Assembly (NCBI GenBank): GCA_024644125.1
Contig: JAHELQ010000267.1
Coordinates: 1-5,004, forward strand
Direction: 5' to 3'
Length of the DNA: 5,004 nt
Origin: Candidatus Aminicenantota bacterium
Lineage (GTDB): Bacteria > Acidobacteriota > Aminicenantia > UBA2199
Positions 1 through 4,485 of the stretch are shown piece after piece. A program made the position numbers and the translations under genes. The first letter of the stretch is position 1; every line of letters starts with the position of its first letter. The notes under the pieces are model-generated. The model was not told the origin of the DNA and did not search any database. It saw only the letters and a list, made by a program, of their open reading frames with translations.

Positions 1-929
1 AGATCCAGAAGAACATAATCTTTGCCGGGACCTGCGCCGCGGCCTTCATTGATTTCTGTCTGTTCGGCGCGGGAAACCAGATCACGCGGCGCCAGCTCCA
101 TTTTCCCAGGAGCGTATCTTTCCATAAACCGTTCGCCTTTACCATTCAGAATATAGGCGCCTTCGCCTCTGGCCGCCTCCGAGAGAAGGATTCCGTGTTT
201 GTACAGGCCGGTAGGATGGAACTGAACAAATTCCATGTCTTCCAACGGCAAGCCGTTTTCCAGAATCAATCCCAACATATCGCCGGTATTGGCGTGGGCA
301 TTGGAGGTGATTTTAAAGGCGCGGCCGTAACCACCGGTGGCCAGCAGCACCGCCTTCGCATGAAATACATGCAGGCCGCCATTGATGATATCCCAGGCTA
401 CAACCCCGCGGGAAACATTGTTATCGATCAACAACGAAAAGACCTGAAACTCATTGTAAAAATGTACATTGGCTCTCACGCATTGCTCATACAATGTGTG
501 CAGCAATACATGACCGGTGATGTCCGCCGAGAAGCACGCGCGTGGAGAACTGTGTCCGCCGAAGGGCCTCTGGTTGATGCGACCGTCGTCTGTACGGGAA
601 AAGGGCACGCCCATATGTTCCAGCTCATAAACCGTCTTGACCGCTTCTTCGACGAAGAATTCGATGACATCCTGGTCTCCGAGATAATCGCTACCTTTGA
701 TAGTATCGAACATGTGCATGTCGAGGGAATCATCCTGCACATTTGCCAGAGCCGCGGCAATACCGCCCTGGGCTCCGCCGGAATGGGATCTGGTGGGATA
801 GACCTTTGTGACGATCGCCACCTGCTTACCGCTTCTTGCGATTTCCAGGGCCGCCCGCAACCCGGCAAGACCGGCACCCACCACCACTGCGTCTAACTTA
901 TGATAATGTTTTGCCTCGTCTAATTTCAT
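1..929 (-). CDS. sdhA: Succinate dehydrogenase / fumarate reductase flavoprotein subunit, N-terminal 309 residues (C-terminus outside window)
   Basis: This is the catalytic FAD subunit of complex II. It oxidises succinate to fumarate on the cytoplasmic face of the membrane and passes electrons to the iron-sulfur subunit. Visible motifs in order are a Rossmann GxGxxG (G18-A-G-L-A-G23) and T46-R-S-H49-S-G-G-A-Q-G-G-I, where H49 is the expected site of covalent 8-alpha-histidyl FAD attachment. Next come the A197-T-G-G-Y-G nucleotide-binding stretch, the H238-P-T-G active-site motif, S250-E-A-A-R-G-E-G and P281-R-D-L-V-S-R287, where R287 matches the proton-shuttling Arg of E. coli SdhA. Family members are about 570-640 residues, so roughly half is present. 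The frame stays open to the window edge. The start at 929 is fixed by an AGGAG at 937-941, 7 nt upstream, and the ATG overlaps the sdhD stop (ATGA), implying translational coupling. sdhB is expected next. Physiological direction (Sdh or Frd) cannot be decided from sequence. Confidence 0.96.
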   Translation of the reverse strand, partial: MKLDEAKHYHKLDAVVVGAGLAGLRAALEIARSGKQVAIVTKVYPTRSHSGGAQGGIAAALANVQDDSLDMHMFDTIKGSDYLGDQDVIEFFVEEAVKTVYELEHMGVPFSRTDDGRINQRPFGGHSSPRACFSADITGHVLLHTLYEQCVRANVHFYNEFQVFSLLIDNNVSRGVVAWDIINGGLHVFHAKAVLLATGGYGRAFKITSNAHANTGDMLGLILENGLPLEDMEFVQFHPTGLYKHGILLSEAARGEGAYILNGKGERFMERYAPGKMELAPRDLVSRAEQTEINEGRGAGPGKDYVLLD

Positions 930-1321
930 CTCACTACTCCTGAACTGATGATTTCTTTGCTGAAGCTGGAAACGTTGAAGATGGTCAGCATACCGACGAA
1001 GAACAGACTCAAACCGACGGTCAAGATCAAACCATATAAAAACATCCGCCATCTTTTGGCGTGGATGTAATCTTCGACTACGATCCAGACTCCGTTCAAG
1101 CCATGGTACAACGCTGTGATCAAGAAGAGGAACTGGATTAAATTGAACCAGGGCGACTGCATTTTTTCCACAACGACGCGCCAGGTGTAGGCGCCATCCG
1201 AGAGGAAATGGTAGGTGACAAAATGGAGAATTAACAGAATAAACAGGACAACAGCCGAAATCCGCTGCAAAAACCAACCAGCCGCGCCAGTTCTCGATGT
1301 CTCTTTATAGCTCTTTTTCAT
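926..1321 (-). CDS. sdhD: Succinate dehydrogenase membrane anchor subunit SdhD (131 aa)
   Basis: This is the second hydrophobic anchor of complex II; with SdhC it holds heme b and the quinone site in the membrane. Three transmembrane helices are predicted at about residues 16-38, 60-82 and 94-115, the usual size and topology. The segment Y72-H73-G-L-N-G-V-W-I-V-V-E-D-Y85 matches the motif around the heme-ligand His71 of E. coli SdhD (H-A-W-I-G-M-W-Q-V-L-T-D-Y). A further His, H33, lies in helix 1. The helix-1 motif Q19-R-I-S and the helix-2 motif mirror those of SdhC, so the two anchors look like ancient duplicates. AGGAGG at 1327-1332 lies 5 nt before the ATG. The sdhC stop is 15 nt upstream, and the stop codon overlaps the sdhA start. 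C- and D-type naming of the two anchors rests on gene order and the His motif, so the names could be swapped in other annotations. Confidence 0.9.
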   Translation of the reverse strand: MKKSYKETSRTGAAGWFLQRISAVVLFILLILHFVTYHFLSDGAYTWRVVVEKMQSPWFNLIQFLFLITALYHGLNGVWIVVEDYIHAKRWRMFLYGLILTVGLSLFFVGMLTIFNVSSFSKEIISSGVVR

Positions 1322-1336
1322 GATGTCCTCCTTTTC

Positions 1337-1720
1337 CTACCGGCCCCACTGGACGTGGGAGAGCAAGAGATAACTTCCGATCGCCCACAACACAAACGCC
1401 ACGGCAATCAACCCATAGAACCATTTCTTATGATGAAAGGATCCTTTGTAGTAATCAACGATAACAATTCGAACACCGTTGAATGCATGAAACAAGATGA
1501 CTCCCCATAGTCCAACTTCGAGTATCTTGAACAGGGGCGAGCCCAATAGGGTCATTAACTGGTCAAACGCCTCCTCACCTTTTGTAAGGGTATTGATGAT
1601 CCAAATGTGGAGGGTGAGGTAAAATATCAGCGCCAGGCCCGAGAGACGGTGTAGGATCCAGGCCCACGAACCGACAAATTTGTAATAACTCAGGTCATAT
1701 AACTTCGGTCTTTTATACAA
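1337..1720 (-). CDS. sdhC: Succinate dehydrogenase cytochrome b subunit SdhC (127 aa), TTG start
   Basis: This is the first gene of the operon and encodes a heme-b-binding membrane anchor of complex II. The N-terminus carries the family signature R4-P-K-L-Y and W21-I-L-H24-R25-L-S-G28, where Arg25 corresponds to the quinone-site Arg31 of E. coli SdhC. Three helices are predicted at about 21-43, 65-87 and 100-120. F77-H78-A-F-N-G-V-R-I-V-I-V-D89 matches the region around heme-ligand His84 of E. coli SdhC. An additional H38 sits in helix 1, where E. coli has no His. The start is TTG at 1720: AGGAGG at 1726-1731 is 5 nt upstream, no in-frame ATG lies nearby, and the signature residues begin at once, so a later start would delete them. 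A promoter with an operator-like palindrome lies just upstream. Confidence 0.93.
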   Translation of the reverse strand: MYKRPKLYDLSYYKFVGSWAWILHRLSGLALIFYLTLHIWIINTLTKGEEAFDQLMTLLGSPLFKILEVGLWGVILFHAFNGVRIVIVDYYKGSFHHKKWFYGLIAVAFVLWAIGSYLLLSHVQWGR

Positions 1721-1725
1721 ACTAT

Positions 1726-1731
1726 CCTCCT
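1726..1731 (-). promoter_or_regulatory. Ribosome binding site of sdhC that fixes its TTG start
   Basis: The minus strand reads AGGAGG here, with 5 nt to the TTG codon at 1720-1718. It is a perfect anti-SD match. The strong site probably compensates for the weak start codon. Confidence 0.85.
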
Positions 1732-1754
1732 AAAGGTTATTTAAAATTGGTACC

Positions 1755-1783
1755 ATTGTAATATTTTAGTAATATTACTTCAA
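1755..1783 (-). promoter_or_regulatory. Sigma-70-type promoter of the sdhCDA operon
   Basis: On the minus strand the -35 is TTGAAG (plus coordinates 1778-1783) and the -10 is TACAAT (1755-1760), with a 17-nt spacer. Transcription would start near 1748, leaving a leader of about 28 nt that contains the AGGAGG. The spacer is occupied almost exactly by an inverted repeat, suggesting repression by steric block. The assignment is by consensus only. Confidence 0.7.
1758..1778. repeat. Operator-like inverted repeat between sdhC and the GGDEF gene
   Basis: Perfect 8-bp arms, GTAATATT at 1758-1765 and AATATTAC at 1771-1778, are separated by the 5-nt centre TTAGT. The repeat spans two helical turns and fills the space between the -35 and -10 of the sdh promoter. 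It ends 13 bp before the -35 of the divergent GGDEF promoter. It fits a dimeric repressor site. I cannot assign it to a known regulator: it does not match the FNR, Rex or ArcA consensus. AT-rich chance palindromes are possible. Confidence 0.55.
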
Positions 1784-1791
1784 CGTTTTGG

Positions 1792-1820
1792 TTGACTTTT
1801 TTCTCAAAAAAAAATATTTT
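1792..1820 (+). promoter_or_regulatory. Sigma-70-type promoter of the GGDEF cyclase gene
   Basis: TTGACT (1792-1797), a 17-nt spacer and TATTTT (1815-1820) form a near-consensus promoter. The spacer includes an A-tract. Transcription would begin about 7 nt after the -10, at or next to the A of the ATG at 1827, leaving essentially no leader for that start codon. Confidence 0.6.
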
Positions 1821-1826
1821 ATAGGT

Positions 1827-2987
1827 ATGAATTCAAAAAATGATCTTCGCACTGAAATGAGACGTCCCGAGCTTGTGGTAGTGGAACAAATGGTTAATAA
1901 AAACCTGTGGTTGACCAGAATCCGCTGGACCTACAGCTTTTTCATTTTCCTCTTTTTTTCAACGTACAATATCCTCTCCCCTGTTCCGCAGATAGGATTT
2001 TATGAGTTATTCCTCATCGTATCGTTGTCGATCATCAGTAACTTCATGTTCCTGTTCGCCTTGAAACGCAACATTCATGGCGGCATACGGGCGAGCCAAT
2101 ATGGGATGTTCGCCTCCATCGCCGGCCTGCAACTGGACCTGGATTTCATCGTACTGGCGCTGTTGGTGTTTTTTTCCGGTGGATTCGACAGCCCGGTGAT
2201 CGTCCTGTTTATCTTTTACATCATGGTCTCGACATTTCTGATATTTCATAAGAAGGCCTTTCGCAACACAATCCTGGCGATGATCTTGATCACGATCATC
2301 TTCTTCAGGAATTCAGGTTTCGACGTCAGCTCCCATGACCTGGCGCGGATGGTGGCGTTCAATATTATTCTTGCGTTCACATATTTCCTGACCCTTTACT
2401 TGACCAGCAACCTGAAAGGAAACGAGATCATCATGCGGGAATTACTGGAAAAAACGCGCCTTCTGTCAATAACCGACGGTCTGACCGGTCTGTATAACCA
2501 ATCGTATTTCTTCCGTCAACTGAAAAACCTGCTGGAAAAATCAAAAAAAGATCACCTCCCTTTCTCAGTGATTATTTTTGATGTGGATCACTTTAAAAGT
2601 TACAATGACAACAACGGTCACATCCGAGGCTCCGAAGCGTTGGCCCAAATCGGCGCCATCACCAAGAGGGTTTTTCGCCAAAACGACATTCTGGCCAAAT
2701 ACGGAGGAGATGAATTTGTCATTATCCTTCCCAACACAGACAAGGTCGGCGCCTTCCTGGCTGCGGACCGGTTGCGGGATACAGTGGAAAAGGAGGAATT
2801 CCCGGGAGAGGAACATCAACCGATGGGACGGATTACACTATCGGTCGGCCTGTCCAGCTTCCCCGACCACGGCCAAACCAGCGACGAGATTCTGGAAAAA
2901 GCGGACAAAGCGATGTACTATGCCAAAGAGCAGGGAAGAAACCGAACGCAGATTTACTCCGACGAAATGTTCGAGGAGGAGGAATAG
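1827..2987 (+). CDS. Six-helix membrane GGDEF cyclic-dinucleotide cyclase, Hypr-like (candidate 3',3'-cGAMP / c-di-GMP synthase)
   Basis: Numbering is from the ATG at 1827 (386 aa). The membrane part has six predicted helices: about 33-51, 59-78, 104-117, 122-140, 147-161 and 173-194. Between helices 3 and 4 is S117-G-G-F-D-S-P123, resembling the GGxxNPF quinone-binding loop of RegB/PrrB sensor kinases. The GGDEF domain runs from about 212 to 380: D217-G-L-T-G-L-Y-N224, metal Asp D252 in D-V-D-H-F-K, G293-G-D-E-F297, and an RxxD product-inhibition site, R284-Q-N-D287. The guanine-contacting Asn (N260) is kept, but the second guanine-contacting Asp (PleD D344) is S269, as in Hypr cGAMP-making enzymes. 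The protein has no cysteine, so sensing would not be by thiols. The start is uncertain: a TTG at 1788 is in frame but lies upstream of the promoter, and ATGs at 1857 or 1890 would still leave all helices intact. The gene is divergent from sdhC and overlaps the nitroreductase gene tail to tail. Membership of the GGDEF family is near certain; product identity is inferred. Confidence 0.93.
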   Translation: MNSKNDLRTEMRRPELVVVEQMVNKNLWLTRIRWTYSFFIFLFFSTYNILSPVPQIGFYELFLIVSLSIISNFMFLFALKRNIHGGIRASQYGMFASIAGLQLDLDFIVLALLVFFSGGFDSPVIVLFIFYIMVSTFLIFHKKAFRNTILAMILITIIFFRNSGFDVSSHDLARMVAFNIILAFTYFLTLYLTSNLKGNEIIMRELLEKTRLLSITDGLTGLYNQSYFFRQLKNLLEKSKKDHLPFSVIIFDVDHFKSYNDNNGHIRGSEALAQIGAITKRVFRQNDILAKYGGDEFVIILPNTDKVGAFLAADRLRDTVEKEEFPGEEHQPMGRITLSVGLSSFPDHGQTSDEILEKADKAMYYAKEQGRNRTQIYSDEMFEEEE

Positions 2988-3532
2988 CGTTCATGCATCA
3001 TAATCTCCGCCAATTTTAACCGCAAAGGCCGTTCTCTTTCCCGCTCCAATTGCGATTCGCTCAGAAGTTCTTCGGGATTCGCAGCGTGCGTGCCAAAAAT
3101 TACCAATGTGATCAGCCGCATCCGCTCCGGTACGCCGAGGATGGTTTTAGCCTTTTCTTCATCGAAGCCGGCGATAGGATGAGCCACCAATCCCATTTCC
3201 GTGGCTTTCAACAGTAAAAACGCCGTCGCCATGCCAGTATCGAACAGATAATATTCCCGGCCGCCGGTTACACAATCCAGCTCCGGTTCCGACACCGCCG
3301 CCATTATCATCGAGGCCCGCTCCGCCCATTTGTTGCCCCTGGAAAGAGCCCCATGCAATTGATCGAGCATTCCTTCTTCACGAACAAACACAAACCGCCA
3401 CGGCTGTTTGTTGAAACAAGAAGGGGCCAATCCAGCGGTCCGCGCCAATTCCCGCACCATATCATCCGGTATCGTCACCTTCTCCAATGCCCGCAACGCT
3501 CGCCTCTTATCAACGATATCATGCAGTTCCAT
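2954..3532 (-). CDS. Nitroreductase-family FMN-dependent NAD(P)H oxidoreductase (192 aa)
   Basis: A cytoplasmic flavoprotein expected to move hydride from NAD(P)H through FMN to an unknown acceptor such as a nitro compound, quinone or flavin. Family marks are the N-terminal FMN-phosphate Arg cluster (R10-R11-A-L-R14), A36-P-S-C-F-N41-K-Q43-P-W-R-F47, the D98-T-G-M-A-T-A-F-L-L-L-K-A helix, which normally packs at the dimer interface, G114-L-V-A-H-P-I-A-G122, and a closing strand L140-I-T-L-V-I-F-G147. The length is normal for single-domain members. AGGAGG at 3538-3543 lies 5 nt before the ATG, supporting this start. The last 34 nt overlap the end of the GGDEF gene in the opposite direction, giving a low-complexity Ser-rich C-terminus (S-S-S-S-N-I-S-S-E) that is probably not functional. 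Substrate cannot be inferred; the family is too broad. Confidence 0.9.
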   Translation of the reverse strand: MELHDIVDKRRALRALEKVTIPDDMVRELARTAGLAPSCFNKQPWRFVFVREEGMLDQLHGALSRGNKWAERASMIMAAVSEPELDCVTGGREYYLFDTGMATAFLLLKATEMGLVAHPIAGFDEEKAKTILGVPERMRLITLVIFGTHAANPEELLSESQLERERERPLRLKLAEIMMHERYSSSSNISSE

Positions 3533-3555
3533 CCATCCCTCCTGTCAATATCACT

Positions 3556-3583
3556 ATAATAATTGATTCCAATTGATTTTCAA
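3556..3583 (-). promoter_or_regulatory. Probable promoter of the nitroreductase gene
   Basis: The minus strand reads TTGAAA (plus 3578-3583), a 16-nt spacer and TATTAT (3556-3561). The expected start of transcription is near 3549, with a leader of about 17 nt containing AGGAGG. A 10-bp-spaced direct repeat occupies the spacer. Confidence 0.55.
3561..3578. repeat. Tandem direct repeat, AATTGATT twice at a 10-bp period
   Basis: AATTGATT occurs at 3561-3568 and again at 3571-3578, separated by CC, so both copies face the same side of the helix. It fills the spacer of the putative nitroreductase promoter. Direct repeats one turn apart are common for response-regulator or similar activator and repressor sites, but an AT-rich coincidence is possible. 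Confidence 0.4.
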
Positions 3584-3618
3584 CTCCCGGGGCATAGAAT
3601 TCACACATGATATAGGGA

Positions 3619-3647
3619 TTTAATTTGCATCACTTTTCAGTTATAAT
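3619..3647 (+). promoter_or_regulatory. Promoter of the beta-barrel protein gene
   Basis: A perfect TATAAT lies at 3642-3647. The best -35 at 17 nt spacing is a weak TTTAAT (3619-3624). Transcription would start near 3654, leaving a short leader of about 18 nt with AGGAGG at 3657-3662, 9 nt before the ATG. Confidence 0.6.
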
Positions 3648-3671
3648 GATATTTTTAGGAGGAACAAAACG

Positions 3672-4403
3672 ATGAGAAAAAAAATCGCAGGGGCAATTTT
3701 ATTCGCGATAATTTGCCTCCCCACATTCGCGCAAGGGAATTGGGAGATCAGCGCGCATTATTCATCCTGGTCCATCAATGTGATGAAGGACTATATCGAA
3801 GAAAATTTCGTCGATGCGTTCGAATATTACGACCCAACCAAAGGGGCGTTGAACTTCGATTCCAACGGTAACAACATGGGATTGATGGTGCGATTTTACC
3901 CAGGAGGTAAAGAAGGCGCCTTTTCCCTCGGCGTCTCCTATGAAAGGAATAATTTCAAAGGAACCCTGACCGGTTCCTACATAGAGACAGACAATCACGG
4001 GAACCGGGCGGAAGTGACAGCCAATGGACTGTTCGACCTCACGCCCCATTCATTCAACTTCAGCATCCGTTGGGACCTCTTCCCATCGGGCGCGGTTCAC
4101 CCCTATATTGGATTGGGAGTGGGAATCGGTCCGTTGAATGGTAAGCTCAGCATGGAGACTATCACAAAGACAACCATCAACGGTTCCACAATCACCGACC
4201 GCGAATACGAAGAGCTAACCCTCGAGGAGGCCATCGAGAAACTCGAAATCGAAGAAGGCGAAAATTATCCTTTCAGCTTCTTCCCGGTCTTACATGTATG
4301 CGTGGGACTGAAAGGAGAAATCCTCCCCAATATCTATCTCATGGGCGAGGCGGCGTTTTATGACGGCATTATATTCCGTGGGGGCGTGGCTGTCCGGCTG
4401 TAA
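3672..4403 (+). CDS. Secreted outer-membrane beta-barrel-like protein of unknown function (243 aa)
   Basis: Residues 1-20 form a Sec signal peptide: positive R2-K-K, a hydrophobic core, then T18-F-A20 with likely cleavage before Q21; C15 is not in a lipobox. The mature part has alternating amphipathic strands with glycine and aromatic residues: about 23-35, 65-77, 84-101, 126-138, 142-160, 201-218 and 220-243. It ends R-G-G-V-A-V-R-L. This fits a small, roughly eight-stranded OmpA/OmpX-like barrel in the outer membrane. Residues 162-199 form a long, Glu-rich and hydrophilic segment between strands, best read as an external loop. I recognise no enzyme motif and no OmpA peptidoglycan-binding domain. 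The gene has its own promoter and is followed by a separate promoter for gpmI, so it is probably monocistronic. An adhesin, a porin-like protein or a structural outer-membrane protein are all possible. Confidence 0.8.
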   Translation: MRKKIAGAILFAIICLPTFAQGNWEISAHYSSWSINVMKDYIEENFVDAFEYYDPTKGALNFDSNGNNMGLMVRFYPGGKEGAFSLGVSYERNNFKGTLTGSYIETDNHGNRAEVTANGLFDLTPHSFNFSIRWDLFPSGAVHPYIGLGVGIGPLNGKLSMETITKTTINGSTITDREYEELTLEEAIEKLEIEEGENYPFSFFPVLHVCVGLKGEILPNIYLMGEAAFYDGIIFRGGVAVRL

Positions 4404-4407
4404 TTTG

Positions 4408-4416
4408 TGTTATAAT
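4408..4416 (+). promoter_or_regulatory. Extended -10 promoter upstream of gpmI
   Basis: TGTTATAAT is a perfect extended -10 element (TGn plus TATAAT at 4411-4416), 4 nt after the stop of the beta-barrel gene. No good -35 is seen, as expected for extended -10 promoters. Transcription would begin near 4423, just before a hairpin. Confidence 0.55.
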
Positions 4417-4425
4417 TGAGTTCTG

Positions 4426-4453
4426 CCGTTGTCACGGTTTTCCCTGGCAACGG
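4426..4453 (+). other. Stem-loop between the beta-barrel gene and gpmI (5'-UTR hairpin or weak terminator)
   Basis: CCGTTGTCA (4426-4434) pairs with TGGCAACGG (4445-4453) as nine base pairs including one G-U, around a 10-nt loop that can form a further GG/CC pair closing TTTT. What follows (ACATTTGTATT) is not a true T-tract, so intrinsic termination would be weak. If the promoter at 4408-4416 is used, the stem lies at about +4 to +31 of the gpmI transcript, where it could protect the 5' end or take part in regulation. Confidence 0.5.
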
Positions 4454-4485
4454 ACATTTGTATTATGTTGAAAATGAGGTAAAAC

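Noticed and set aside
195..896. Long plus-strand open frame of 233 codons
   Set aside because: It lies wholly antisense to sdhA, whose family motifs are clear; it shows no recognisable domain.
1788..1826. In-frame TTG at 1788 as start of the cyclase gene
   Set aside because: No ribosome binding site, and the added 13 codons overlap the predicted -35/-10 elements.
2578..3003. Plus-strand open frame of 141 codons in another frame
   Set aside because: It overlaps the GGDEF domain, which has all its motifs in the main frame; the translation has no family-like pattern.
3353..3559. Small plus-strand open frame of 68 codons
   Set aside because: Antisense to the N-terminus and leader of the nitroreductase gene, with no ribosome binding site or domain support.
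4426..4453. Strong rho-independent terminator
   Set aside because: The stem is fair, but it is not followed by a run of T.
4404..4485. Cyclic-dinucleotide (GEMM) riboswitch in a gap, as might accompany a Hypr enzyme
   Set aside because: None of the gaps shows the conserved GEMM core or length; the stem at 4426-4453 is a simple hairpin.
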